A DNA stretch of 62,175 bases from Actinomyces sp. ZJ308 (GTDB lineage: Bacteria; Actinomycetota; Actinomycetes; Actinomycetales; Actinomycetaceae), in the NCBI RefSeq assembly GCF_011752065.1, contig NZ_JAAIJY010000020.1:1-62175 (forward strand). The letters run 5' to 3'. The translations under genes were made by a program, and so were the position numbers. Shown here piece after piece: positions 36,779-45,256 of the stretch; the stretch's first letter is position 1, and each line of letters starts with the position of its first letter. The notes beneath the pieces were generated by a model that saw nothing but the letters and a program-made list of their open reading frames with translations, was not told the origin of the DNA and made no database searches.

Positions 36779-38287
36779 ATGAGCACTACCTCCACCCCGG
36801 ACCCCGGAGCAGGCGCACCCCTGACCCGGCGCCAGCGCCGTGAGCTCGAACGTGCTCAGGAGATGGCCCAGCAGGCTCATCAGGACGCACAGACCGAGAA
36901 CCTGCCGGCGCTCTCCCAACCTCCAGCGGAGGAGACGCGTTCCTCCGGGGCTCGACCCACCGGCACAACGGCGTCGTCTGGGGATGGACCGGAGGCTCGG
37001 TGGCCGTCCACCCTCCCCTCACAGGAAGCCTCTCGTTCCTGGCGGCCTGTCGATGAGGGCCCGGCGTCCACAAGGCCGAGTGGTGATGATCACAGTCATG
37101 ATCACAGTCGTGATTACGGTGGTGCCCACCATGGTGCTTATCCCAGAGACCTTCGAGCCGATCACAGTGGCGAGCCCGAGCATCCGGGTAAGGGCATGCT
37201 CGCTGAAGCAGATGATGCGGAGACGATGCAACCGCGGCGCACACCGGGTGGCCCGCTGGGGCGGATGCCCCGGGGGCCCCTGGCCGTCGCCCTCATCGGT
37301 ATCGTCATCCTCGCGATGATCCTGGTGCCGCTGGCCGTCAATAAGTTCATCTCCGGCAGGAACGGCTCGGGGGCCAGCACCGTGGCCCAGTCGACTGTGC
37401 TGGACGGGAACGCCCCCTTGAGCCAGCTGCTGACGATCAACGGACGACTCGGTTCGGGCGCGGCCCCCTCCATCGCTCTGACCAACGGGGCCTCTCTGTC
37501 CGCTCCCAGTGACGTGCTGACCGACGTCGTCGAGACCGGCCAGGGACGTGCGGTCTCAGAAGGATCGCCGGTGATCCTGCAGGTCTCCCAGTTCTCCGGC
37601 ATTGACGGACGCAACACGACTGGCAACGATGACGGCTACAAGCTGTGGCAGGGGATGCTGGGCCCTGAGGTGGGCGATTACATCAACGCAGCGGTCTCGG
37701 GCCAGCGCGAGGGAGCCCGGGTCGTTCTTCGCGAGCCCGCCGACGAGGAGGACGGCTCCAGAACAACGAAGATCACTGTTGTCGACCTTCTCCCCACCAC
37801 GGCGACCGGAGAGGCAAGGGAACCCGCCACGGGCAGCCCCACCGTCAGCGAAGGATCGGATGGTTCCATCACGGTCAGCACCGCAGGCCTCCCAGCCCCC
37901 ACCCAGGCCTCCACCGCGGTTCTCATCAAGGGCACCGGCCCCCAGATCAGTCCCCAGGACAAGCTCATCGCCCGTACCACGATGGTCAGTTGGGCGACGG
38001 GCCAGCCCCTCGAGGAATCGACCTTCGGCTTCCAGATCCCGCCCAAGCAGCTCGACATGAGCAACGCGCTGGTGGGTGTCTCCCAGAACCTGGTCGACAT
38101 CACGGTGGGCTCACGCGTGGTGCTCTCTCTCCCTGCGGAGCAGGCACAGGGCACCGAGCCTGTTGTCGTGGTCATCGACGTCCTCGCCAGGGACCCGGGC
38201 AAGGCCTCCGGGGCATCCGCTGGACAGTCGGGTGGCAGCCAGACCGCCCCGCCGCAGGCCTCCTCGTCTCCCCGCCCCACCACCTAG
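36779..38287 (+). CDS. Membrane-anchored FKBP-like peptidyl-prolyl isomerase, Pup locus
   Basis: 502 aa. Residues 1 to about 165 are a charged cytoplasmic, His/Asp/Gly-rich segment (an HDHS repeat near residue 110), one membrane helix follows ([18 protein letters not shown], about 170-187), then two extracytoplasmic FKBP-like domains ([18 protein letters not shown] in the first). An FKBP-type gene after pafA is a usual arrangement, which supports the call; isomerase residues look weakly conserved, so activity is uncertain. GGAAG is 7-8 nt before ATG. Confidence 0.75.
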   Translation: MSTTSTPDPGAGAPLTRRQRRELERAQEMAQQAHQDAQTENLPALSQPPAEETRSSGARPTGTTASSGDGPEARWPSTLPSQEASRSWRPVDEGPASTRPSGDDHSHDHSRDYGGAHHGAYPRDLRADHSGEPEHPGKGMLAEADDAETMQPRRTPGGPLGRMPRGPLAVALIGIVILAMILVPLAVNKFISGRNGSGASTVAQSTVLDGNAPLSQLLTINGRLGSGAAPSIALTNGASLSAPSDVLTDVVETGQGRAVSEGSPVILQVSQFSGIDGRNTTGNDDGYKLWQGMLGPEVGDYINAAVSGQREGARVVLREPADEEDGSRTTKITVVDLLPTTATGEAREPATGSPTVSEGSDGSITVSTAGLPAPTQASTAVLIKGTGPQISPQDKLIARTTMVSWATGQPLEESTFGFQIPPKQLDMSNALVGVSQNLVDITVGSRVVLSLPAEQAQGTEPVVVVIDVLARDPGKASGASAGQSGGSQTAPPQASSSPRPTT

Positions 38288-38295
38288 GATCACTC

Positions 38296-39066
38296 ATGAG
38301 TGTTGCCATTCGCATCATCCCCTGCCTTGACGTCAAGGACGGTCGTGTCGTCAAAGGCGTGAACTTCCAAGATCTCAAGGATGCCGGTGACCCAGTGGAG
38401 CTGGCCGCTCGCTACGACGCCCAGGGGGCTGACGAGATCACCTTCCTGGATGTGTCGGCCTCTCATGAGGGGCGCTCCACCATGCTGGACGTGGTGTCCC
38501 GTACTGCGGAGCAGGTGTTCGTCCCCCTGACCGTCGGCGGTGGAGTGCGTACCGTCGATGACGTGGACCAGCTTCTGCGCGCTGGCGCGGACAAGGTCGG
38601 TGTCAACACCGCCGCCATCACTCGTCCTGAGCTGCTGGCAGAGGTGGCGCAGCGATTCGGCAACCAGGTGGTGGTCCTGTCCGTGGACGCGCGCAGGTGC
38701 CCGTCCGGTGTCACCACTGCCTCAGGCTACGAGGTCACCACCCATGGAGGACGGGTATCGACCGGAATCGACGCCGTCGCCTGGGCGGTTCGGGGCTCGG
38801 AGCTGGGCGCCGGAGAGATCCTCCTGAACTCCATGGACGCCGACGGCGTTACCGGCGGCTTCGACATTGAGATGATCGATGCCGTTCGCGCTCAGGTCCG
38901 AGTGCCTCTCATCGCCTCCGGCGGCGCCGGACGTCCTGAGGACTTCGCGATCGCGGCCGACCACGGCGCCGACGCCGTCCTGGCGGCCTCGGTCTTCCAC
39001 TACGGCGCGATGACCATCAGCGACGTCAAGAAGGCTCTGCGTGACGCGGACCATCCGGTGCGTTGA
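38296..39066 (+). CDS. hisF: Imidazole glycerol phosphate synthase cyclase subunit HisF
   Basis: 256 aa TIM barrel, full length. Catalytic Asp in [15 protein letters not shown] and LLNSMDADG (the Asp11 and Asp130 equivalents), phosphate sites LTVGGGVRT and IASGGAG. Uses ammonia from HisH to make IGP and AICAR in histidine synthesis. ATG 38296 follows AGGA by 7 nt, 8 bp behind the FKBP-like gene; hisH and hisA are not in the window. Confidence 0.97.
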   Translation: MSVAIRIIPCLDVKDGRVVKGVNFQDLKDAGDPVELAARYDAQGADEITFLDVSASHEGRSTMLDVVSRTAEQVFVPLTVGGGVRTVDDVDQLLRAGADKVGVNTAAITRPELLAEVAQRFGNQVVVLSVDARRCPSGVTTASGYEVTTHGGRVSTGIDAVAWAVRGSELGAGEILLNSMDADGVTGGFDIEMIDAVRAQVRVPLIASGGAGRPEDFAIAADHGADAVLAASVFHYGAMTISDVKKALRDADHPVR

Positions 39067-39268
39067 ATAAGGTTTTCTCACCAAATTAGACGCGTCCCCC
39101 GGACCTACCAGCCCGTCCGTGACATTCCAACACTCATGTCACGCACGCCCTCAACCCCGGTGAGATACCTCAGCATGTGGAAGACTGGCGTCGAATTTTT
39201 ACTATAGTTAACCGAATTACTCGGATGGTGGACGTTTCTGTGAGTGTCCGGGCAGTGAGAAAAACTAC
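39067..39268. other. Intergenic region with AT-rich patch
   Basis: No gene seen. An unusually AT-rich stretch at about 39195-39225 contains TATAGT (39204-39209), a possible -10 for the following DUF4190 block. Confidence 0.4.
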
Positions 39269-39274
39269 TTGGGT

Positions 39275-39505
39275 AGCCGGAACCTTGGGCTGGGTGTGGC
39301 GGAAATCTTCTGTCGCGGACTCGTGCTCGGGGTAATAGCCATTGTTCTGGGGATGGGGGCGCAGGCGGCAGTGGGCCGGGGTGGGGCCACCAATCGTGGC
39401 GCTGGGACTGCCGGTATTGTCTTGGGGGTCAATGGAATCTGTGGGGCTCTCATTGTTCTTCTTGTGAGAAGCTGGATCCGTCTGGCGGCAAACGCCCTGG
39501 CCGGC
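39275..39505 (+). pseudogene. DUF4190-like gene fragment
   Basis: An open stretch encodes LGLGVAEIFC, GLVLGVIAIVLGMGAQAA and GGATNRGAGTAGIVLGV, aligning with the two-helix DUF4190 domain of the next two genes (LGLGIASLICC ... GRATNKGMSIAGIVMG). The Gly/Pro/Tyr-rich N-terminus and any proper start are missing, so it is a decayed paralogue. It is in frame with the following gene, so a gene finder may fuse them. Confidence 0.6.
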
Positions 39506-39607
39506 CTGCAAGAGGTCTGGATTTGCGTGCCCGGCGGATCCTGTTACACTTCGATGACACATCGCCCACATCGACTTCATCGAACCCTATCGACACGGAG
39601 AGAATCT

Positions 39608-39943
39608 ATGAGCAACATGGGTGCCTACCCCAATGGTCCGTACAACCAGCAGCCCGGAGGCTACGGAGGTGGCTTCGGGCCCAGGCCCGACGAGAAGAAC
39701 TCGTTGGGAGGCTGGGCCCTCGGGCTCGGGATCGCCAGCCTGATCTGCTGCAGCGTCATCACTGGTATCCCTGCGATGATCGTGGGTTACCTGGGGATGC
39801 AGGCGGCGAACGAGGGGCGTGCGACCAATAAGGGGATGTCCATCGCCGGAATCGTGATGGGAGGACTCTCGATCCTGTGGCTGATTATTGCCTTCGCTAC
39901 CGGACAGATCACCGAGGCCATCAATAGTTTCCAGTCGGTCTGA
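39608..39943 (+). CDS. DUF4190 small membrane protein
   Basis: 111 aa. Gly/Asn/Pro/Tyr-rich cytosolic N-terminus (to about 38), then two membrane helices around the cytoplasmic motif MQAANEGRATNKGMSIAGIV. Function unknown. GGAG lies 8 nt before ATG 39608, deciding this start over fusion with the upstream fragment. Paralogue of the 40133 gene. Confidence 0.85.
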   Translation: MSNMGAYPNGPYNQQPGGYGGGFGPRPDEKNSLGGWALGLGIASLICCSVITGIPAMIVGYLGMQAANEGRATNKGMSIAGIVMGGLSILWLIIAFATGQITEAINSFQSV

Positions 39944-39976
39944 CGTGCGTGGGCGCTCAGGCCTGTGTCTCGCTTT

Positions 39977-40018
39977 GCTTCGCCACACAAGCCTCGCTTG
40001 AGGCTTGTGTGGCGAAGC
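39977..40018. terminator. Long perfect hairpin
   Basis: Perfect 19-bp stem (GCTTCGCCACACAAGCCTC) with a 4-nt loop GCTT, between two DUF4190 genes. No T-run; likely terminator or mRNA end protector. Confidence 0.75.
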
Positions 40019-40132
40019 TATATGCGGCAGAGGCGGTGATGGGGTGTTGTCCCCATGGAAGCTCCACGTGCACCGTGGGATTTCATGCCATCATGTGGAC
40101 TACGCGTCGCACGTGGCCCGCTCGGAGGAACA

Positions 40133-40699
40133 ATGAGTGAATTGAATCCTTATCCACATGGAAGTTCTGGTGACCAAGATTATCTGTCTGCTCAAGGGCG
40201 CTCTTTCTCTGATGGGGTGGGCGATCCCGTCGGGGGCGGGTATTACAGTGCCGGTTATTCGGCTGGTCAGCCTGACCCGTACTTGACGCCGCCTGGAGGT
40301 CAGGTGGTTCCGTACTCGGCTCCTCCTGAGCAGTCCTACGGTCAACCGTACAGTCAGCAGTATGCCTACCCACCGACTTCTTACGGCCCTTACGCGCCGT
40401 ATGGTCCGGGAATGTACTGGGGGGTTCCCTACGATCCGCGTCGATATGAGGCCAACGCCCTGGGCGGGTGGGCGCTCGGCCTCGGTATCGCGAGTTTACT
40501 TCTATCCTGTTACCTGGGCCTGCTGCTCGGAGTTCCGGCGATCATTGTAGGAGTCAAAGGGATGCGTGCGGCCGATGAGGGACGCGCTACGAACAAGACG
40601 ATGTCGATCATTGGGGTTGTTCTGGGGAGTGTGGGTGCCGCAGTCAGTGCCGCCTATCTCTTATTCTTCATCGCCTACCTCGGTATGTTGCAGGCGTGA
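40133..40699 (+). CDS. DUF4190 membrane protein with Tyr/Pro-rich N-terminus
   Basis: 188 aa. The first about 105 residues are Tyr/Pro/Gly/Ser-rich (QQYAYPPTSYGPYAPYGPG), then LGGWALGLGIASLLLSCYLG and MRAADEGRATNKTMSIIGVV with two helices, as in the neighbour at 39608. GGAGG is 6-7 nt before ATG. Overlaps the DUF2752 gene by GTGA, so coexpressed. Confidence 0.85.
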   Translation: MSELNPYPHGSSGDQDYLSAQGRSFSDGVGDPVGGGYYSAGYSAGQPDPYLTPPGGQVVPYSAPPEQSYGQPYSQQYAYPPTSYGPYAPYGPGMYWGVPYDPRRYEANALGGWALGLGIASLLLSCYLGLLLGVPAIIVGVKGMRAADEGRATNKTMSIIGVVLGSVGAAVSAAYLLFFIAYLGMLQA

Positions 40700-41175
40700 G
40701 GGCTGGTTTACGAGACATGGCTAGACGTGTTTATCCGGGTGACAGTCGTGCTGCCACTCGTAGTCGGGTCGGCCTGGGGCTTCTCATGGCTCTCTCCACT
40801 GTTCCTGGTGGCCTCATTGTCCTGAGGGCACTGACCCTGCCCCGCAGTTCTCCGGGACTTCCGGACCTCTGTCCGCTCCACCGGTTGACGGGATTGTGGT
40901 GCCCACTGTGTGGCGGCACGCGGGCGACTCGGGAGCTCATGCATGGTGACCTGTGGGGGGCGCTCAGCTACAACCCCTTCGCCCTCGTGATCGAGGCGTT
41001 GGCCGTTCTTCTGCTGGTGCGTTGGCTGATCGCCTCGGCCCGAGGGCGGCGTCGGCAGTTCATCACGGGAAGAGAGGGCGTTCTTCTTGGCGTGGCGCTT
41101 GTTGTTTTCGCCGTGGTTCGCAACCTGCCCGGAATGTGGGTCTACCTCGGTCCGCTGCTGGGGCCTCCGGGGTGA
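40696..41175 (+). CDS. DUF2752 membrane protein
   Basis: 159 aa, about three to four helices. Carries the family motif CPLHRLTGLWCPLCGGTRA followed by LMHGDLWGALSYNPFALV; the paired CxxC Cys suggest metal or redox chemistry, but function is unknown. GTG start inside the preceding stop codon. Confidence 0.88.
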   Translation: MRAGLRDMARRVYPGDSRAATRSRVGLGLLMALSTVPGGLIVLRALTLPRSSPGLPDLCPLHRLTGLWCPLCGGTRATRELMHGDLWGALSYNPFALVIEALAVLLLVRWLIASARGRRRQFITGREGVLLGVALVVFAVVRNLPGMWVYLGPLLGPPG

Positions 41176-41187
41176 CGGGAGAATAAC

Positions 41188-41565
41188 GTGCATAATGCAG
41201 TCGTGGCTCTCGATTCCTGGATCTCCGCGCGTCTGAAGCGCAACGCCGATGGCCTGGTCTGCGCCGTCGTCCAGCAGTACGACTCACGTGAGGTTCTCAT
41301 GGTGGGCTGGATGGATGACGAGGCGCTTCGGCGCACTCTGACCGAGGGGCGCGTGACCTTCTGGTCGCGGTCTCGCCGAGAGTACTGGCGCAAGGGGGAC
41401 ACCTCCGGTCACGCGCAGTACGTCAAGACCGTCCGTCTGGACTGCGACGGGGACGCTCTCCTGGTCGAGGTCGACCAGGTCGGAGCGGCCTGCCACACCG
41501 GCGAGCGCACCTGCTTCCTGGCGGGTGGTGACCTTGGGGCCCGGCGGGGCGTGCGTCCTGACTGA
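41188..41565 (+). CDS. hisI: Phosphoribosyl-AMP cyclohydrolase HisI
   Basis: 125 aa, histidine synthesis step 3. [38 protein letters not shown], zinc and magnesium site [15 protein letters not shown] and [10 protein letters not shown] are all present. GTG 41188 follows GGAG by about 7 nt. GTG 41203 is a rival start: it lies 6 nt after CATAAT (41191-41196) and could be leaderless. Not fused to HisE. Confidence 0.95.
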   Translation: MHNAVVALDSWISARLKRNADGLVCAVVQQYDSREVLMVGWMDDEALRRTLTEGRVTFWSRSRREYWRKGDTSGHAQYVKTVRLDCDGDALLVEVDQVGAACHTGERTCFLAGGDLGARRGVRPD

Positions 41566-41600
41566 CCGTTCCGCGCTCGAGGGTCCAACGATTTGCAACA

Positions 41601-41617
41601 GACGGCCCCCGGCCGTC
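41601..41617. terminator. Short hairpin after hisI
   Basis: GACGGCC-CCC-GGCCGTC, 7-bp stem, no T-run; weak terminator candidate between hisI and the TrpC-like gene. Confidence 0.4.
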
Positions 41618-41677
41618 ACGATGGGTACGACAGGCGCCCTCCGGGAGCGCCGGCAGGTGAGATCGAGGAGGTGCGTG

Positions 41678-42502
41678 ATGACCTCGTTCGAGGCGATGGT
41701 GGCCGATGCCAGGGCGGCTGCCGACCGCCGCGCTTCGCGTGTCTCGCTGGCTCGTCTACGAGAGTCCTCCCGCCTCGCCCCGAGCGCCATCAGTGCCCTG
41801 TCCAGCTTGCGTACCGACGACCGCGCGGTCACGGTCATCGCCGAGGTCAAGCGCTCCACGGCCACGTTCGCAGACCTCAGCGGCGTCGGTGACCCCGGGA
41901 TGCTGGCCTGCTTCTACGCCGCAGGCGGCGCCGCCTGCGTCTCAGTGGTCACCGGTCCGAGCGCGACACGAGGCTCTCTCAAGGACCTGGATGCCGTCAG
42001 GGCCGCGGTGGATCTCCCCGTCCTCGCCAACGATCTGGTGGTGACCCCCTATCAGGTTCACGAGGCCCGGGCTCATGGCGCCGATCTGCTCATGCTCGAT
42101 GCCCGCCTCGAGACCCTGGTGCTGGAAGGGCTCATCGAGCGGGTCCACTCCCTGGGCATGAGCGCCGTCGTCGAGGCCCGTACCCGTCGCGAGGCCTTGA
42201 CTGCGGTTGACGCCGGTGCCCGTATCATCGCCATCGATACCCGAGACCCCGACTCCCTGGCCGTCGACTGCGGCCGGTTCGACCAGGTCACCGACGTACT
42301 GCCCACCCAGGTCACGCGCATCGCCGCCGGAGGAGTGCGAGGCCCCCACGACGTCATGAGCTTCGCCCGCTGCGGCGCCGACGTCGTTCTCGTCGGTGAG
42401 GCCATCATCCGATCCACCGATCCTCAGCAGTTCGTTGCCGAGCTGGTCGCCGCCGGGGCGCACCCGGCGCTGATCCCTTCCGCCCACCGAGAGGTCCTCT
42501 GA
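41678..42502 (+). CDS. TrpC-like (indole-3-glycerol phosphate synthase fold) protein with altered active site
   Basis: 274 aa TIM barrel clearly homologous to IGPS: VIAEVKRSTATFADLSG, GSLKDLDAVRAAV, YQVHEARAHGADLLML, GGVRGPHD, GADVVLVGEAI. Against the six catalytic residues of characterised IGPS, Glu56 and Lys58 (E51, K53) and Glu166 (E159) are kept, but the general-acid Lys110 is Asn118, Asn180 is Asp187 and Ser211 is Gly218 (AESG is AAGG). The SPSKG loop is also lost. It may have a different activity. No other trp gene is nearby. GAGGAGG sits before GTG 41675/ATG 41678. Directly abuts lgt. Confidence 0.8.
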   Translation: MTSFEAMVADARAAADRRASRVSLARLRESSRLAPSAISALSSLRTDDRAVTVIAEVKRSTATFADLSGVGDPGMLACFYAAGGAACVSVVTGPSATRGSLKDLDAVRAAVDLPVLANDLVVTPYQVHEARAHGADLLMLDARLETLVLEGLIERVHSLGMSAVVEARTRREALTAVDAGARIIAIDTRDPDSLAVDCGRFDQVTDVLPTQVTRIAAGGVRGPHDVMSFARCGADVVLVGEAIIRSTDPQQFVAELVAAGAHPALIPSAHREVL

Positions 42503-43519
42503 GTGTCCGTCACCACGCTTTCCACCATGATGTCGGCGATGTCAGCGGTGTCCGACATGTCGACGGCACCTACCGGCCTGCCAAGCCCCTCGTCAAGTGT
42601 CTGGCACATCGGTCCCATTCCGGTGCGGGCCTATGCACTGTGCATTCTCATCGGCGTGTTCGTGGCTGTGTGGTGGTCCGACCGTCGCTACCGGTCCAGG
42701 GGAGGCCAGCCGGAGGTCACCCTCGATGTTGCCATCGTGGCCGTTCCGGCGGGAATCGTCGGCGCCCGGATCTATCACGTGCTCTCCTCGCCCGAGGCCT
42801 ACTTCGGCCCGGACGGCGACCCGGCTCTGATCCCGCAGGTGTGGTTGGGCGGTCTGGGCATCTGGGGAGGTATCGCGGGCGGTGTCCTGGCCGGGGTGCT
42901 TCTGCTGCGCCACCGTGGTCTGCGCATCGCTCCGCTTGCCGACGCCGTCGCTCCGGCACTGCTGGTCGCGCAGGCCATTGGTCGACTGGGGAACTGGTTC
43001 AACCAGGAGCTCTACGGTGCACCGACGACGTTGCCCTGGGGGCTGCAGATCGACGACGCCCACCTGCCGCCCGGGTCGAGCTACCCGCCCGGAACCCTGT
43101 TTCACCCGACCTTTCTCTACGAGGCCCTGTGGAACCTTGCCGGGGCGGCGCTGCTGGTGTGGGTCGGACGAAGGATGCTGTCCCGCCGCGGGGTCACCGG
43201 AGGGCGGCTGTTGTGGGTCTACCTCATGGTCTACACCGCCGGCCGGGTGTGGATCGAGATGCTGCGCATCGACGAGGCGGAGACGATTCTCGGCCTGCGG
43301 CTGAACGTGTGGACCTCCATCGTCATCTTCCTCGTCGGCGCCATCGGCCTGGCCATCGCCTCCAGGCGTCCCCTCAGTGACGCCATCGAAAGATCGGGGG
43401 AGGGCCCGGGCAACGGCGGCTCGGAAGACGAGTCGGCTGAGAAGGACTCGTCCGAGGACTCCTCGACGGCCGGGACCGACGCAAGGACGACGAGCTCCCG
43501 GCCAGCCTCAGGCGCCTGA
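42503..43519 (+). CDS. lgt: Prolipoprotein diacylglyceryl transferase Lgt
   Basis: 338 aa, about 7 membrane helices. Transfers diacylglycerol to lipobox Cys. Family blocks: IPVRAYALCILIGVFVAVWW, GGLGIWGGIAGGVLAG, the signature IGRLGNWFNQELYGAPT, HPTFLYEALWN, GRVWIEMLRIDE. The C-terminal about 55 residues are a hydrophilic Ser/Glu/Asp tail, common in actinobacteria. GTG 42503 starts right after the previous stop. At least two lipoprotein substrates are in this window (19208, 54063). Confidence 0.95.
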   Translation: MSVTTLSTMMSAMSAVSDMSTAPTGLPSPSSSVWHIGPIPVRAYALCILIGVFVAVWWSDRRYRSRGGQPEVTLDVAIVAVPAGIVGARIYHVLSSPEAYFGPDGDPALIPQVWLGGLGIWGGIAGGVLAGVLLLRHRGLRIAPLADAVAPALLVAQAIGRLGNWFNQELYGAPTTLPWGLQIDDAHLPPGSSYPPGTLFHPTFLYEALWNLAGAALLVWVGRRMLSRRGVTGGRLLWVYLMVYTAGRVWIEMLRIDEAETILGLRLNVWTSIVIFLVGAIGLAIASRRPLSDAIERSGEGPGNGGSEDESAEKDSSEDSSTAGTDARTTSSRPASGA

Positions 43520-43643
43520 CCGGCCGTTCCAGGACTCGGTTCGATGCTGAGTGCGAGGACAAGCCGGGTGAGGCTCGTCGCAACCTGAGCAGTGCCGGGA
43601 TTCGTCCTCGTGCACAGGGCCCGGTGTCCCGTATCCTGGCCCC

Positions 43644-45074
43644 ATGCGTAGAGCCAAGATCGTATGTACCCTCGGACCCGCCACTGATTCTCCCGAGCAG
43701 GTGCAAGCGCTCGTGGACGCCGGCATGAACGTCGCACGCATCAACCGCTCCCACGGCCGTGCCGAGGACCAGGAGGAGGTCATCGCCCGTATCCGCGAGG
43801 CCGCAGCCGCCTCCGGCCGCGCCGTCGCCGTTCTGGTCGACCTCCAGGGCCCCAAGATCCGCCTGGGTCGTTTCGTCGATGACCAGAAGGTCATGCTCAA
43901 CAAGGGTGACGAGTTCACGATCACCATCGATGACGTTCTCGGCACCGTCAAGCGCGCCTCCACCACCTTCAAGGGGCTTCCGGGCGACTGCCGTCCCGGT
44001 GACCGGCTCCTCATCGACGACGGTAACGTGGCGGTGCGGGTCGTGGCCGTGACAGACACCGACGTCGTCACCAAGGTCGAGGTACCCGGCTACGTCTCCA
44101 ACAACAAGGGCATCAACCTGCCCGGTGTCGCCGTCTCCGTTCCGGCCCTCAGCGAGAAGGACCGTGAGGACCTGCGCTGGGCGCTCAAGATCGGCGCCGA
44201 TCTCATCGCCCTGTCCTTCGTGCGCGATGCCGACGACATCAAGGACGTCCACGAGATCATGGACGAGGTCGGCGTGCGCATCCCGGTCATCGCCAAGATC
44301 GAGAAGCCCCAGGCGGTGGAGAACCTCTTCGACATCGTCTCCACCTTCGACGGCATCATGGTGGCTCGCGGTGACCTCGGCGTGGAGATGCCCCTCGAGG
44401 CCGTCCCGCTGGTGCAGAAGCGCGCCATCGAGCTGGCACGCCGCCAGGCCAAGCCGGTCATCGTGGCCACCCAGGTGCTGGAGTCCATGATCCAGAACCC
44501 ACGCCCCACCCGCGCCGAGGCCTCCGACTGCGCCAACGCGATCCTCGACGGCGCCGACGCGGTCATGCTCTCCGGAGAGACCTCCGTGGGCGCCTACCCC
44601 ATCGAGGCCGTGCGCACCATGGCCAGCATCATCGAGAACGTCGAGGAGCACGGCGGCGAGCGCATTCCCGGCCTGGGCTCCTACCCGCAGACACGCGGCG
44701 GGGCGCTGACCCGCGCCGCTGCTGAGATGGGTGAGCATCTCGACGTCACCTATCTGGTGACCTTCACCCAGTCCGGCGACACGGCCCGACGCCTGTCGCG
44801 CCTGCGCTCGCCCCTGCCGCTGCTGGCCTTCACCCCGCTGCACGAGACGCGCAACCAGCTCGCTGTCTCCTGGGGCGTGCAGAGCTATGAGGTTCCCGAG
44901 GTTCAGCACACCGACGAGATGGTGGCTCAGGTCGACGAGATCCTCCAGGACAAGCACCTGGCACAGCCGGGCGACACCGTCGTCATCGTGGCCGGTATGC
45001 CTCCGGGTACGCCCGGCTCCACCAACTCGATCCGTGTCCACACCGTGGGTGAGACGGTCGACTACAAGGCCTGA
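43644..45074 (+). CDS. pyk: Pyruvate kinase
   Basis: 476 aa, last glycolytic step. RRAKIVCTLGPATDSPEQVQ, substrate/Mg region VIAKIEKPQAVENL with MVARGDLGVEMPLEAVPLVQ, KPVIVATQVLESMIQNPRPT and LSGETSVGAYPIEAV are all standard; the C-terminal allosteric domain is complete. -10 TATCCT (43632-43637) ends 6 nt before ATG 43644: leaderless. A strong hairpin follows. Confidence 0.98.
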   Translation: MRRAKIVCTLGPATDSPEQVQALVDAGMNVARINRSHGRAEDQEEVIARIREAAAASGRAVAVLVDLQGPKIRLGRFVDDQKVMLNKGDEFTITIDDVLGTVKRASTTFKGLPGDCRPGDRLLIDDGNVAVRVVAVTDTDVVTKVEVPGYVSNNKGINLPGVAVSVPALSEKDREDLRWALKIGADLIALSFVRDADDIKDVHEIMDEVGVRIPVIAKIEKPQAVENLFDIVSTFDGIMVARGDLGVEMPLEAVPLVQKRAIELARRQAKPVIVATQVLESMIQNPRPTRAEASDCANAILDGADAVMLSGETSVGAYPIEAVRTMASIIENVEEHGGERIPGLGSYPQTRGGALTRAAAEMGEHLDVTYLVTFTQSGDTARRLSRLRSPLPLLAFTPLHETRNQLAVSWGVQSYEVPEVQHTDEMVAQVDEILQDKHLAQPGDTVVIVAGMPPGTPGSTNSIRVHTVGETVDYKA

Positions 45075-45082
45075 GCATCGAC

Positions 45083-45122
45083 ACTGAGGGGCCTCCCATC
45101 GCATGGTGGGAGGCCCCTCAGT
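45083..45122. terminator. Terminator hairpin after pyk
   Basis: Perfect 16-bp stem ACTGAGGGGCCTCCCA with 8-nt loop, directly after pyk and at the 3' side of the opposing tRNA gene. No T-run. Confidence 0.85.
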
Positions 45123-45128
45123 CATGAG

Positions 45129-45202
45129 TACCTCCGGTGGGACTCGAACCCACAACACTCCGATTTTGAGTCGGATGCCTCTGCCAATTGGGCTACGGAG
45201 GC
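45129..45202 (-). tRNA. tRNA with CAA (Leu) anticodon but short variable arm
   Basis: A complete 74-nt cloverleaf. Acceptor GCCTCCG/CGGAGGT (1:72 a G-U pair), D arm with GG, anticodon arm TCCGA-CTCAAAA-TCGGA (anticodon CAA), variable region only 5 nt (GTGTT), T arm GTGGGTTCGAGTCCCAC, discriminator A, no encoded CCA. Leucine tRNAs normally have a long class II variable arm, as the tRNA-Leu at 9467 does; this one has class I shape. I cannot say whether it is charged with leucine. Confidence 0.85.
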
Positions 45203-45256
45203 GCGGTCACCCCTCTGCGAGAGCGCCAACAGCGAGATCATACTAGGATCACAGCC

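Noticed and set aside
37075..37140. Tandem ATCACAGTCATG-like repeat as a regulatory repeat
   Set aside because: It lies inside the FKBP-like gene and simply encodes the HDHS-type repeat.
39269..39943. One 224-aa fused DUF4190 protein
   Set aside because: The intact copy has its own RBS and ATG at 39608, and the linker between the units looks noncoding.
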